A stretch of 64,000 nucleotides of DNA from Haematobia irritans (GCF_050003625.1 NC_134399.1:146376473-146440472), one strand, 5' to 3'. Shown: positions 1-12,141, numbered from the stretch's first letter. Notes: generated by a model from the letters alone, not told the origin. Program-made: numbers and translations.

Positions 1-185
1 AAAAAGTCTTGTTTTACAAAATTTCATTTCTATAGAAAATTTTGTCAACATTTTATTTTGTAGAAAGTTATGTCAAATTTTTATTTCTATAGAAAATTTA
101 GTTAAAATATTATTTCTATAGAAACATTTGTCAAAACTTTATTTCTATAAACAATTTAGTCAACATTTTATTTCTATAGGAAAAT
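1..185. repeat. 29-bp AT minisatellite, short block
   Basis: Imperfect tandem copies of a 29-bp unit built from the palindrome TTTCTATAGAAA and an AAAATTTTGTCAAAATTTT stretch. The block runs off the left edge of the window. Same family as the large array at 4684-6365. Confidence 0.85.
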
Positions 186-593
186 AAAGATAAAAAAACT
201 TGTGAGCTTCTTTTTATTTGGAGAGGAATATTTTGCAAAATCTATCAAATAATCAGGAGTTCTACCAAACAGTATAAAACTACCAGTTGTGGTAGCTAAT
301 GCTACCGGCAAGAGACTTTAGAACCTCGTTTCTACCTCTGAGCTTAATACAAATTACAGAGTAATATGCAGATGACTTAAAAAGACTGTAGAATGTCATC
401 CCGATGATTTTAGAGTAGTTTGGTTTCGGAATCGTGGTACCATTGTCTACCTGTGTACTTCTACGGTCCATGTAGTGAAAATACGACTGGCGCCTGTATA
501 GCTAATTAAGAATCCAATGTATCGTTCCTACCGATATGGATATATTCTCGATGGCTTTAAACAGTCTGCTATAGTTGACATAATGCCGAAATA
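186..593. other. AT-rich spacer with a family J fragment
   Basis: At about 218-300 there is a copy of a short repeat (family J) with the text GAGAGGAATATTTTGCAAAATCT followed by 'ctaccaaacagta'; it recurs near 31185-31300, 41150-41240 and 60545-60830. Nothing else recognisable; the 63-codon minus-strand ORF here has no recognisable motif. Confidence 0.4.
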
Positions 594-1364
594 AAGGGTG
601 GTTAAATTGTAAGGGCCGATGTTGAACGTGAACCACACCTAAACGCCAAGTTTTTTCCGAATTTTATTTGACATTTCTCTATTTCAGACTTACTCAATTT
701 GAACCATGGAGAGATACACACTCCAATAACGTTCCAATGGTTCCAAGAAATGGCAACAGTGGATGATCATTTTTCGAAGAAAATCATCTTCAGTGATGAG
801 GCACATTTTCACCTCAGTGGATTCGTCAATAAACAGTATTGCCGCATTTGGGCGAATGAGAATCCAAGAGTGATTGTCGAAAAACCAATGCACCCACAAA
901 GAGTCACTGTTTGGTGCGGTTTATGGGCTGGCGGCATCATCGGGCCGTATTTTTCCCAAAATGAGGCCGGTCAGGCAGTTACTGTGAATGATGTTCGCTA
1001 TCGTGAAATGATAACGAACTTTTTAAGGCCCGAATTGGAAGATATGGATGTGGACGATATGTGGTTTCAGCAGGACGGTGCTACTTGCCACACAGCTAAC
1101 GAAACAATGGCTCTTTTGTGTTATCGTGTTATCTCACGTAATGGCGATGTCAATTAGCCGCCAAGATCATGTGATTTGATACCGTTGGACTTTTCTCTTT
1201 GGGGTTATTTGAAAGAAAAGGTGTACGTCGATAAGCCAGCAACAATTCAAGAGCTAAAGGATGAGATAATTCGGCACATTAACGGCATAGAACCTCCATT
1301 ATGCCTCAGCGTCATCGAAAATTTGGACCATCGGATGAAGGTATGCCAGATGCTTCAATATTAG
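594..1364 (+). pseudogene. Tc1/mariner DD41D-type transposase, decayed (copy 1)
   Basis: Remnant of a DDE/D transposase. A terminal-repeat-like start, AAGGGTGGTTAAATTG, follows a TA at 592-593; the coding remnant is readable from 699 to 1364. The first catalytic Asp is in FSDEAHF, the second in WFQQDGATCHTA, the third in CDLIPLDFSLWG. A TAG at 1155-1157 replaces what should be the Trp before PPRSCD, after which the same frame continues. The N-terminal DNA-binding half is missing or unrecognisable. Second-to-third Asp spacing is 37 residues here because the block between MALL and SRNGD looks shortened; intact relatives known to me have 41, hence the DD41D call. No 3' inverted repeat is visible. 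The downstream 1.0 kb is unidentified and was duplicated with it. Not functional. Confidence 0.8.
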
Positions 1365-2890
1365 GATTGGACTTCCCTTGGGGCGCTGTTAAACACATCG
1401 TTAATTTCGGTTGAGTTAAATTGTTGAGTGTTTTTGGCTGGGAGGCCACGAATGACCCTGATTTTCGCTCTATCACTTTCGGGTTGCTCAATATAGTCTT
1501 CGGATAGATTACATAACTTCAGGTACTCTAACCATGAGTTCCGCGTCGACTATGTTACAAATATATTGATTCAATTTCGTTACTTTAAGTAAGGAAGTTT
1601 AGAAAGACAAAGTTTATCACGCCCGTATTCAAGTACCAACTATTCTGTTGAGATAGGCCTCACCGGAGCATCTCGGCGGATGGGAGTTGTTTGAGTTGAT
1701 AAACGTTCGGCATTCAGATATTTTGAAATCGATGGTGTATCCCAGCGAAAGGGCTATTACTGTAGATCAGAAATTACCTCTTTATATGCTACAACTATGT
1801 GTTCCACTTGTGCTGGTCGCATATCTTATATTTTTCGAAGAAAATCATCTTCAGTGATGAGGCACATTTCCACCTCAGTGGATTCGTCAATAAACAGTAT
1901 TGCCGCATTTGGGCGAATGAGAATCCAAGAGTGATTGTCGAAAAACCAATGCACCCACAAAGAGTCACTGTTTGGTGCGGTTTATGGGCTGGCGGCATCA
2001 TCGGGCCGTATTTTTCCCAAAATGAGGCCGGTCAGGCAGTTACTGTGAATGATGTTCGCTATCGTGAAATGATAACGAACTTTTTAAGGCCCGAATTGGA
2101 AGATATGGATGTGGACGATATGTGGTTTCAGCAGGACGGTGCTACTTGCCACACAGCTAACGAAACAATGGCTCTTTTGTGTTATCGTGTTATCTCACGT
2201 AATGGCGATGTCAATTAGCCGCCAAGATCATGTGATTTGATACCGTTGGACTTTTCTCTTTGGGGTTATTTGAAAGAAAAGGTGTACGTCGATAAGCCAG
2301 CAACAATTCAAGAGCTAAAGGATGAGATAATTCGGCACATTAACGGCATAGAACCTCCATTATGCCTCAGCGTCATCGAAAATTTGGACCATCGGATGAA
2401 GGTATGCCAGATGCTTCAATATTAGGATTGGACTTCCCTTGGGGCGCTGTTAAACACATCGTTAATTTCGGTTGAGTTAAATTGTTGAGTGTTTTTGGCT
2501 GGGAGGCCACGAATGACCCTGATTTTCGCTCTATCACTTTCGGGTTGCTCAATATAGTCTTCGGATAGATTACATAACTTCAGGTACTCTAACCATGAGT
2601 TCCGCGTCGACTATGTTACAAATATATTGATTCAATTTCGTTACTTTAAGTAAGGAAGTTTAGAAAGACAAAGTTTATCACGCCCGTATTCAAGTACCAA
2701 CTATTCTGTTGAGATAGGCCTCACCGGAGCATCTCGGCGGATGGGAGTTGTTTGAGTTGATAAACGTTCGGCATTCAGATATTTTGAAATCGATGGTGTA
2801 TCCCAGCGAAAGGGCTATTACTGTAGATCAGAAATTACCTCTTTATATGCTACAACTATGTGTTCCACTTGTGCTGGTCGCATATCTTAT
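770..2890. repeat. 1,061-bp direct tandem duplication
   Basis: Unit 1 (about 770-1830) and unit 2 (about 1831-2890) align at a constant offset of 1,061 bases. I noticed one substitution (CATTTTCACC versus CATTTCCACC near 808 and 1869). The unit holds the C-terminal two thirds of the transposase remnant plus about 460 bp of unidentified DNA. The shared nonsense codon shows that decay preceded duplication. Confidence 0.92.
1833..2425 (+). pseudogene. Tc1/mariner DD41D-type transposase, decayed (copy 2)
   Basis: Second copy made by the 1,061-bp duplication. It begins at the duplication joint inside KKIIFSDEAHF, so everything upstream of the first catalytic Asp is absent. It carries the same TAG (2216-2218) and the same shortened block between the second and third Asp. 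The frame can be followed to a stop at 2423-2425. The few residues preceding it in the open frame from 1799 are joint sequence, not transposase. Not functional. Confidence 0.8.
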
Positions 2891-2965
2891 TATTTTCTCG
2901 ATTTAGTTTCCAGATTCTAGGATCAGCCACGATGGCGCTCGTCACGTCCTTCTGAAAGTCCCGCA

Positions 2966-3150
2966 TCTTCTGCTGAGATATTGAGGCTCACCTGAGCTAT
3001 TTGGGGGAATGGAAGCGGCGATTTGTAAAGTCTCTATTTTTGGTTTTTTGAGTTGATAAACTTCCAGCGTTCAGATATTATGAAATCGGAGGGTCAGTGA
3101 ATGGAGAGACTTGTGGGGAGAAGGTTGGATCCCAGCGGAGTGGCGAGTTG
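2966..3150 (+). repeat. Diverged third copy of the duplicated unit's 3' part
   Basis: Text such as 'gagttgataaac', 'gttcagatatt', 'tgaaatcg' and 'atcccagcg' appears in the same order as at about 1643-1770 and 2704-2831, but with many differences and an extra stretch. It is therefore an older relative of the tandem unit. The 83-codon ORF at 3097-3348 overlaps it and has no recognisable domain. Confidence 0.65.
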
Positions 3151-4556
3151 CTGGAACTCATCATTGATCAAACCAGGCGACCCAAAAATATATCTGGCAT
3201 ATTGCTGAAATCACCCGTGTGGCCCCTTTCGTACCCATCTCAAAATAGTTGTCAAGGCTATGCCTCACTGGTCGTTAACCTGGCGAGAATGCCAAAATTC
3301 ATGGTGTTACCAACCATCAGTATAAACACATTGTATTTTTCTATCTAACCAGACTTTTATCCATGTAGAGATCACTAATGTCTTTTCATAATTTAATGCA
3401 TTCTTAATTTGGGGCATTTTTATAGAGATTTTTGAAACCAGGCTGGTCATAATATTCCATTGGGTTCACACGACAGCCTTCCTCAGAATGAGCGAGGAAA
3501 ACTCGAACGTCATTTTGGTGACGTCATTTGGTTGAAAACTTTGAGAGGGTGAACTGAAATTCAGCAGAGCTCGACCTTGTGCAAGAAACCACTCAACACT
3601 AAATTTTATAAATATTCGTTAACAAATCCGACGTCTGTGTTTCAAACCACAAAAAGATGAACAAATGGAAAGAATTATCCCGATTTAGTCCATTTGTCTT
3701 CGTCGATATACACTATGAGGTCTAGAACCAATATATAAAAATAAATGGTGTCCTCTTTTATCCTTTATCGAATAAGTGAAGCAACTTTCAATCATTTTTG
3801 CTTTTTGTTTGTGAAATATTTTCACAAGAATTACATAAAGAAAATAATTATATATTAAGCATAATGAATGAGTTGTCCGAATATGAAGCTTATAAATGCA
3901 TATTAAGTGGATTGTATTTATGAGGGCTTGCGATGGAATTTCATTTCAATTTCTTTGAACTGATGTTCTTAATTCTTTGAAATGGTGCATATGAATAAAG
4001 TCCAACTCTATGTATATATAAAATTAAATAACCTTGCTTCGTTGCCAAAAAAGAAGTGAAATTCCCAACAAAATGGGTTCGATTTAAAATTCTTGCTTTT
4101 TTTGGTGGGGTCTTCGTATTGTTGGTATTGTTGCAGTAGTTTATTCATTTTGTGAGTTTGGCTTTGAGTTCATGTTTGTGTGTGAGTGTGTTTGAGTAGC
4201 AAAAGGAATTTGTGTGGAACAGTGTACGATTTTTTGTATAATGCTCACAAAATAAAAGGCCTAACAAAAGCAAGTATGAGATATCTAAAACCCGATACTG
4301 TGCACTGTCCCGTCAATTCGAAATCTATAAAATTGGCGTGGATTTTTCAGGTGCATATTTGTTGTTGGGGAATATACGAGGGGATTTTGGGGCCACATTT
4401 GTACAAATTGAGAGTTAATATTTTAAGCGAAATTTGAAATACTTAACAGTATAGCTAACTCTATTGAACAAACAAATGCACTAACAAAAGCATGCCTGGT
4501 TCCAAAGATTTTGCTTTACACTACTGATTTTGATATAAGTTCCGAGCCAAAGAAGT
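3151..4556. other. Unassigned AT-rich DNA
   Basis: I see no repeat family, RNA gene or domain here. The 83-codon ORF at 4186-4437 shows no recognisable domain and has no supporting context. Confidence 0.4.
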
Positions 4557-4596
4557 CGAGAATTGAGAATTTCTATAGAAAATATTGTCAAAATTA

Positions 4597-4683
4597 TATT
4601 TCTTATTGCTTTGATTTCAGCTTAAAACCATAAGTTGACTAAATTAGAAGGGTAGTTTAACCAATAGAGAGAATATTTTTCCT
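4597..4683 (+). repeat. Family K repeat fragment
   Basis: 'TTTCAGCTTAAAACCATAAG' followed by a TTGACTAAA and GGGTAGTTTAACC segment. It reappears at 6419-6452 in the same orientation and, reverse-complemented, at about 6690-6795. It interrupts or borders the minisatellite. Confidence 0.55.
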
Positions 4684-6365
4684 TTGTCAAAATTTTATAT
4701 CATTGCAAACTTTTGTCAAAATTTTATTTCTATAGAAAATGTTGTCAAAGTTTTATTTCTACAAAAAATTTTGGCATCATTTTATTTCTATAGAAAATTA
4801 TGCCACATTTTTATTTCTATAGAAAATGTTGTCAAAATTTTATTTCTACAGAAAATTTTGTTAAAATTTAATTTTTATAGAAAATTTTGTCAAAGTTTTA
4901 TTTCTATAGAAAATTTTGTCTAAATTTTATTTGTATAGAAAATTTTTTCAAAAGTTTATTTCTATAGAAAACTTTCTCAAAATTTTATTTTTTAGAAAAT
5001 GTTGTCAAAATTTTATTTCTATAGAAAATTTTGGCAAAATATTATTTCTATTGACAATTTTAGCAAAATTTTATTTTTATAGAAAATTTTGTCAACATTT
5101 TTTTTTCTATAGAAAAATTTGTCAAAATTTTATTTTTATAGAAAATTTTGTCAAAATTGTATTTCTATAGAAAATTTAGTCTAAATTTTATTTCTATAGA
5201 AAATTTTGTCTAAATTTTAGTTCTATACCAATTTTTATCAAAATTTTATTTCTTTAGAAAATTTTGTTAAAATTTTATTTTTATAGAAAATGTTGTTAAA
5301 ATTTTATTTCTATAGAAAATTTTTTCACAATTTTATTTCTATAGAAAATTTTGTCAACATTTTATTTCTATACAAAATTGTGTCTAAATTTTATTTGTAT
5401 TGTCAAAATTTTATTTCTGTAAAAACTTGGTCAAAATTTTATTTTTATAGAAAATGTTGTCAACATTTTATTTCAATAGAAAATTTTGTCAAAATGTTAT
5501 TTTTATAGAAAATGTTGTCAACATTTTATTTCTATAGAAAATTTTGGCAAAATTTTATTTTTATAGAAAATTTTGTCGAAAATTTATTGCCATAGAAAAT
5601 CTTGTAAATTTTTTTTCTATAGAAAATTTTGTCAAAATTTTATTTCTATAGAAAATTTTGTAAACATTTTATATTTACACTAAATTGTGTCTACATTTTA
5701 TTTCTATAGAAAATTTTGGCAAAATTTTATTTTTATAGAAAATTTTGTCAAAATGATATTGTCACAGAAAATTTTATTAAATTTTTTTTTCTATAGAAAA
5801 TTTTGTTAAAATTTAATTTCTATAGAAAATTTTGTCAAATTTTATTTCTATAGAAAATTTTGTCTAAATTTTACTTGTATAGACATTTTTTTTCAAAATT
5901 TTATATAAGATTTTATAGAAGATGTCGTCAAAATTTTATTTCTGTAGAAAATTTTTTCAAAATATTTATTTTTATAGACAATTTTGGTAAAATTTTAGTT
6001 TTATAGAAAATTTTGTCAAATTTTTATTGCTATAGAAAAATTTGTCAAAATTTTTTTTCTGTACAAAAATTTGTCAAAATTTTATTTTTATAGAAAATTT
6101 TGACAAAATTGTATTTCTATAGAAAATTTTGACAAAATTGTATTTCTGTAGAAAATTTAGTCTATATTTTATTTCTATAGAAAATTTAGTCTACTTTTTT
6201 ATTTCTATAGAAAATTTTGTTAAAATTTTATTTCTATAGAAAATTTTTTCAAAATTTTATTTCTATACAAAATTTTGTGAAAACTTTATTTGTATAGAAA
6301 ACTTTGTCAAAATTTTGTCAAAATTTTATTTCTATAGAAAATTTTGTCAAAATTTTATTTTCCAT
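4684..6365. repeat. Large 29-bp AT minisatellite array
   Basis: About 1.7 kb of imperfect 29-bp units, each a TTTCTATAGAAA palindrome plus AAAATTTTGTCAAAATTTTA. Many units carry single-base changes or small indels. The ORFs at 4684-4923, 4916-5170 and 5290-5508, with FYFYRKFCQNFISIENFVKI-like repeats, arise because three units (87 bp) give 29 codons without a stop. They should not be annotated as proteins. Confidence 0.93.
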
Positions 6366-6418
6366 TCTTTTTGTTTTGTTATTGTTGGTTTTGTTCTGTA
6401 AGCATTATTGTTGTTTTT

Positions 6419-6833
6419 TTATTTCAGCTTAAAACTATACATTGACTAAACTACACGTGCCAACAACAAATCGATGTATACATTCAAATCGATGATTTGA
6501 GTTTGGCAAAGGAAAAGAGATATGCTTGCAAATTTGTTTATGCAGTAGCCGACTATCAAACCCTTCTTCGGAAGGTTCAAGTATAGTTCACTTTGGGTTG
6601 AGTGAATTACCCGAATTTATTCTGATAATTGGTTGATAGTTTTGCTGCAAGTAGAGGATGCTGATGAGGAATGTGGTAATTCCGAAACAGCTGTACATCC
6701 AACCATCTTGCAGTCTATAGGGCTTTGCCCAAATAAATTTGACAAGCATACTTTTCCTCTGTCGGTTAAGCTACCCTTGTAGTTTAGTCAATGCATGGCA
6801 TTCACTCAACCCAAAGTGAACTATACTTGAACC
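6419..6833. repeat. Family K copies with a perfect 34-bp inverted repeat
   Basis: Bases 6574-6607 and 6800-6833 are exact reverse complements (34 of 34). A second inverted pair is 'cattgactaaactaca' at about 6438-6453 against 6775-6790. The pairs interleave (a, b, a', b'), so this looks like two opposite copies of a longer repeat rather than one simple hairpin. It sits between two minisatellite blocks. Confidence 0.7.
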
Positions 6834-6837
6834 TTAT

Positions 6838-7060
6838 TTTCTATATTTCTATAGAAAATTTAGTCTAAATTTTATTTATATAGAAAATGTTGTCTAAACT
6901 TTAGTTCTATACAAATTTTTATCAAAATTTTATTTCTATAGAAAGTTTTATCAAAATTTTATTTCTATAGAAAATTTTGTTAAAATTTTATTTCTATAGA
7001 AACTTTTGTCAAAATTTTATTTCTATAGAAAAGTTTTTCAAAATTTTATTTCTATAGAGA
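6838..7060. repeat. 29-bp AT minisatellite, block
   Basis: The 29-bp array resumes after the family K insertion and ends near 7060 in GAGAGGAATG, the same text that starts family J elsewhere. Confidence 0.85.
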
Positions 7061-8383
7061 GGAATGTTTCTCTAAAATGTGCCGATTACTCCCAATTCAT
7101 TAAGGAGTTTAAGTGTAGCAGAGCCGAATTATGTTGGTTAAAGCCCCTGTATAAATCGCCTCCCGTCCTTGCCTTGAAACTTTCATCATGCTATCGAAAG
7201 ATGAAGCTGAAAGACATATGGCTACACCGATACATTTGATAATACATGTACGATCAGGCCAATTATTAATCGTAAAATTTTCAACCACTGTGTATTTATT
7301 GACGTTAGTTTTGGGTATTGAGTCTGGTGATTGTTCGTTTGGGGCTGAGTTGTTGAGTTGATTTGTTCATTCATTCGTTTACTCGTGTCATTTTGAAATT
7401 TCATTTCCCGTGATAGGTTTTCCTTACAATACAAAAAAAGCGGACTCCAAGATAGATCAGCGGAAAAAGTGGAAGTTGAGGAAAGGAGAGCACCTCCATT
7501 GCTATTGCCATCGAACACCCCAAAAAAAGCGAATGTGTTACCGTATTTTCACCAATTATTTTGTATGTCATGACTCGACCTTCTTGCCACTTACCACAAT
7601 ACTCCCAAGTGTAAATGTATGTAACAGCAAGTGTGTATATATGTGTGTGTGTATATGTAGTTTAGTTAGTTAGTATAAGTGGAACTCTCTCATTCGATGG
7701 CCTCAATTCGAAGGAAACAATGCAACAAAAATGCTACTATAATTTGGACTTTTCCAATAAAAACGGCGGTGTTGGATTTGCCCGTGTTGCCCGCCAATCT
7801 CTAGTTGATTGGTTTGTAGTGTTGGTTTACAGGAAGGAGATTATAATGAATACCCTCACTTTGTGGCATACAAAAAAATAAAGAAATTTTGATGGATTTG
7901 GTCTTTTACCAAATGATGAATCGACTGACCAAATACAGACCAGAAGACCAACACTCACACACAGTTCGCGAGGTCATATAAATACGAGTACATTGGTGTG
8001 CCCTTTCACCACTACTCTGTTACATACAGTTAATGTGAGAACTTGTTACGAAATGTGGCAAGGTGGCGAATAAAATTTGGCAATGCTTGAGTGACATACT
8101 TCCAAGTGCATTGGGACAATTGACGGTTTTTGCTCGAAATCGAAAGGGTAACAAGTGCAAATATGCTTATTTGATATATTTTTGTTCTTTCACTTTCAAT
8201 ATCGGTCAAAGCGAATTGAACGCCCATTGGAATGGAATAAAACTAATAGAGTCATTTGGATGACATGGAAGTTCCAATTTTATCACCATATCATTCTATT
8301 CCATTAAAAATTGATGGAAATATGAATTTTTTTCTGAGAACAGTTTATTTATATGAGCCAGATGGTGTTCATTTGATAGTTGC
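7061..8383. other. Unassigned DNA with a TG/TA microsatellite
   Basis: There is a short TG-rich microsatellite at about 7630-7660. The ORFs at 7222-7518 (minus), 7410-7673 and 8063-8263 have no recognisable domains and overlap each other or low-complexity DNA, so I do not call them genes. Confidence 0.4.
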
Positions 8384-8786
8384 TTTTATACCCACCGCCA
8401 TAGAATTGTGATGGGGGTATGATAAGTTTGTCATTCCGTTTGTAACACATCGAAATATCGATTTCCGATTAAATAAGGATATATGTATATAACAATCTTG
8501 ATCAGGGAGAAATTGTAAGACGATATAAGCATGTCCGTCTGGCCGTCTGTCTGTTTGCTGCAATCACTCTACAGTCTGAAATGCAAAATCTAGACATATT
8601 TTAGGTCCACCAAGAGGTGTGCTGAATATGCTGTGTACCGGTCCATGTTTTAGTATAACCCCCATATGGACCGATCTCCTGATTTGACTTCTTGAGTGTC
8701 TAGACACATAATTTTTTATCCGATTTGCCTGACATTCAAGATCTAAACATATTGTAGGTCCAAAAAGTGTTGTGGCGAGTATGCAC
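8384..8786 (-). mobile_element. Helentron-like family A, 3' fragment (A1)
   Basis: Reverse-strand copy of the 3' end of family A: the TATACCCACC...GGGGGTAT stem, 'tttgtcattccgtttgtaac', 'cgatttccga', 'cttgatcagggag', then a GTCCGTCTG microsatellite and about one 153-bp monomer. It stops abruptly near 8786. Its order of blocks resembles Drosophila DINE-1/INE-1 (a TATAAAGTATATATATTCTT-like block followed by GTCT repeats), which is why I call the family Helentron-like; that is inference from architecture. Confidence 0.75.
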
Positions 8787-9338
8787 GTACAGAAAAAACA
8801 TGTTTGCGCATGGTTGCCGCATCCATTTAATGCTTATTTAGAGTATGTAATTGTCGCGAAACCATGTATTTTGTCTTTGTAAAAATAATTTTCGAGCGGA
8901 GAAAAATATATGTTGGCAATAAGCATTTAAATGGTTCTCAAAAGCCGCAAACATGTTCTATTATTTAAATGATAGAATTTGAGACCATTATATGGTCAGG
9001 AAAATCATGTACCTGACCATTAAATTTTTTTTACTTTTTTGCAGAGAAAAAAGTATTTTTATAGTTTACGTATAGACATGTCTACAACCATTACATGGCC
9101 ATAAAGACCATGTACATTGTTTTCGTGACCATTTAATTTTTTAATTTTTTTGCAGCGACAAGAATTTTATAAAAACATTGAGCAGGTACACACGATTTTC
9201 ATTTTGCGCGTCAGTCGTGTGTTGATTGTTTCTTGGAATGGACGGAGAATACGGAATTATTGTATTTTGTGTTAATTTATTTATTCAGAAATGGCACGTG
9301 GTTTTATGCGAATAAAAAAAAAGGAAAGTGTAATTAAA
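8787..9338. other. Unidentified repeat split by A2 (left part)
   Basis: Contains two copies of a motif, a TGACCATTTAATTTTTT-like run then TTTTTTGCAG, at about 9014-9044 and 9126-9155 (offset about 111 bp), plus several 'gaccat...gtac' echoes. The sequence continues at about 10947-11340 beyond the A2 insertion with 'ggccatgttc' and 'gtgaccatat'. Family unknown. Confidence 0.45.
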
Positions 9339-10759
9339 ACAAGTATATACAGCACTAAGTTCGGCCGGGCCGAATCTTAAATACCCACCACCATGAACCA
9401 AATATTAGGGTCTCCTTTGAAATTTCAGGAGGGATTGAGGACTTGAGGACACTTCCCGAAGATAAATTTAAAGATTTCACCTATGAGGACTATATCAGAT
9501 TCTGGATTTATAAGAACCATTTTTGTTTGAGTTTTAGAGGAATCATTAACATCTCTTGTAAGTGTGCAAGAAAATTATAAAATAACGTCTTGCTTTGAAA
9601 TCTTAAATCTGTAGATTTTCACCCGAGAAGTATTTGAAATCTGAAAATTTTACATTGAGTTTGAAGCAATTTCCATGATCAGTGCGCCTTCTATACCCTC
9701 AAGAAATGAAGTCGGTCTATATGGAGGCATTACCAAAAGGACCGATAAAAACTTAATCCGATACACGTTTTTGGGAGCCTAAAATAATATTTACAATTTC
9801 AGGCAAATCGCATAAAAACTACGGATTCTAGAAACCCAAGAAGTAAAATCGGGATATCGGTCTATATGGGGGCTATACCAAAACATGGACCGATACTCAC
9901 CATTTGTGGCACACCTCTTTATGGTCCTCAAATACCTATAAATTTCCAATTTCAGACAAATTGTATTTAAACTACGGATTCTATAAGCCGAAGACCCCAA
10001 ATCGGGAGGTCGTTTTATATGGGGACCATACCAAAACATGGACCGATACTCACAATTTTTGGCACACGTATTTGTGGTCCTACAATACCTCTAGATTTCC
10101 AATTTCAGGTAAATTGAATAAAAACTGCGGTTTCTATAAGCCCAAGAAGTAAAATCGGGAGATCGGTCTAAATGGGGGCTATACCAAAATATGGACCGAT
10201 ACTCACCATTTTCGGCACACCTCTTTATGGTCCTAAAATACCACTAGATTTCCAATTTCAGACAAATTGGATAAAAACTACGGTTTCTATAAGCCCAAGA
10301 CCCCAAATCGGGAGGTCCTTTTATATGGGGACCATACCAAAACATGGACCGATACTCACAATTTTTGGCATACGTATTTGTGGTCCTACAATACTTCTAG
10401 ATTTCCAATTTCAGGTAAATTGTATAAAAACTGCGGTTTCTATAAGCCCAAGAAGTAAAATCGGGAGATCGGTCTATATGGGGGCTATACCAAAACATGG
10501 ACCGATACTCACCATTTTTGGCACACCCCTTTATGGTCATAAAATACCTCTACATTTCTAATTTCAGGCAAATTGGATAAAAACTACGATTTCTATAAGC
10601 CCAAGACCCCAAAACGGGAGGTCGGTTTATATGGGGACTATATCAAAACCTGGACCGATATAGGCCATCTTCGAACTTGACCTGCTTGCAGACAAAAGAC
10701 GAGTTTGTGCAAAATTTCAGCGCGATTGCTTCATTATTGAAGACTGTAGCGTGATTACA

Positions 10760-10793
<34 letters not shown>

Positions 10794-10946
10794 GGACAGA
10801 CGGACATCGTTATATCGTCTTAGAATTTCTCCCTGATCAAGAATATATATACTTTATATAGTCGGAAATCGATATTTCGATGCGTTACAAACGGAATGAC
10901 AAACTTATTATACCCCCGTCACCATTCTATGGTGGTGGGTATAAAA
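9339..10946 (+). mobile_element. Helentron-like family A, near complete (A2)
   Basis: Starts ACAAGTATATACAGCAC, then the palindrome TTCGGCCGGGCCGAA, 'cttaaatacccaccaccatg', a unique 5' stretch, and four phased internal monomers whose 'ccaaaacatggaccg' landmarks lie at 10031, 10184, 10337 and 10490 (153 bp apart). A CAGA/CGGA microsatellite (10758-10805), the TATATAGTCGGAAATCGATA block and the terminal CTATGGTGGTGGGTATA follow. The ORFs at 9904-10152, 10172-10561 and 10267-10458 are monomer read-through (153 = 51 codons). No Rep/helicase is encoded, so it is non-autonomous. Confidence 0.85.
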
Positions 10947-11340
10947 ATGTACCTGGTTTTTGTTCTGCATTTTGATATATGGTATAATTTATTTTTATTT
11001 GCAGTTACATGATGTCTGCGTTTGTACATTTGATGGACACGAAGTAAATATGGAATGATTACTTATTGTTGAAATTGAACCAAACTAGAGTGTGTAAAAA
11101 TATGTGATGTTTGCTTGCACGACATTATAAATACAAATAAACAATGAAATAGTTTATAAATAAATAAAAACAAATAAGTAAAGTTGATTTTGTGTTTTCT
11201 TTTCTCAAGTGGCGTCCTTTTTTCGACGACGAAAAAAGTTTTTTCATAAAAATCAAAACATTTTAGGTTGTGGCCATGTTCCTTTAACTGGAAGAAAAAC
11301 ATTTTTGACGAATAACATAACATTTTAGATCGTGACCATA
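10947..11340. other. Unidentified repeat split by A2 (right part)
   Basis: Likely continuation of 8787-9338. Very AT-rich. The 86-codon minus ORF at 11063-11323 shows no domain. Confidence 0.35.
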
Positions 11341-11369
11341 TCGTCCATATAGACCAACTTCCAGATTTG

Positions 11370-12120
11370 AGGTACTTAAATTTTCTATAGAAAAAAGATT
11401 TTGAGAAAATTTTCTATAGAAATAAAAATTTTGAGAAAATTTTGTAATGAAATAAATATTTGATTAAATATAATGAAATAAATAGTTTCTATAGAAATAA
11501 GATTTTAAGAAAATGTTCTATAGAAATAAAATGTTGAGAAAATTTTCTATAGAAATAAAATTTTGAGAAAATTTTATGTAGAAATCATATCTTGAGAAAA
11601 TTTTCTATTGAAATACAATTTTGAGAAATTTTTCTATAGAAATAAAATTAAAAAAAATCTATAGGAATAAAATTTGAGAAAATTTTCTATAGTAATATTT
11701 TTTTTGAAAATTTTTTACAACAATAAAATTGTGACAAAATTTTCTATAGAAATAAAATTTTGAGAAAATTTTCTTTAGAAATAAAATTTTGAGAAAATTT
11801 TATATGGAAACCATATCTTGAGAAAATTTTCTATTGAAATACAATTTTGAGAAATTTTTCTATATAAATAAAATTAAAACAAAAAATCTATAGGAATAAA
11901 ATTTGAGAAAATTTTCTATAGTAATATTTTTTTGAAAATTTTTTACAACAATAAAATTTTGCAAAATTTTCTATAGAAGTAAAGTTTTGAGAAAATTTTC
12001 TATAGAAATAAAGTTTTGAGAAAACTTTCTATAGAAATAAAATTTTGAAAATACATAAATCTATAGAAATCCAATGTGGAGAAAATTTTATATAGAAATA
12101 AAATATTGTCAAATGTTGTT
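11370..12120. repeat. 29-bp AT minisatellite array, opposite orientation
   Basis: Units read ATTTTCTATAGAAATAAAA then TTTTGAGAA, the reverse complement of the 4684-6365 units with GAG for GAC. A stretch near 11580-11700 is repeated near 11800-11940, a higher-order duplication of about 230 bp. The array lies between A2 (+) and A3 (-), which are inverted relative to each other. Confidence 0.9.
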
Positions 12121-12141
12121 ATAAATTCGATATCTTAAACA

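Noticed and set aside
3500..3530. TGACGTCA-type motif as a regulatory site
   Set aside because: A single 8-mer without a nearby gene is expected by chance in 64 kb.
4684..5508. ORFs with repeated FYFYRK/FISIENF motifs as a repeat protein
   Set aside because: They are read-through of the 29-bp minisatellite; three units make 29 codons without a stop, and the frame drifts with every indel.
4684..6365. CRISPR-like array (regular repeats)
   Set aside because: There are no unique spacers between repeats; it is a direct minisatellite in a eukaryotic genome.
10172..10561. 129-codon ORF with MGAIPKHGPILTIFGTPLYG repeats as a gene
   Set aside because: It tracks the 153-bp monomers of family A, appears on both strands in several copies, and has no domain or start context.
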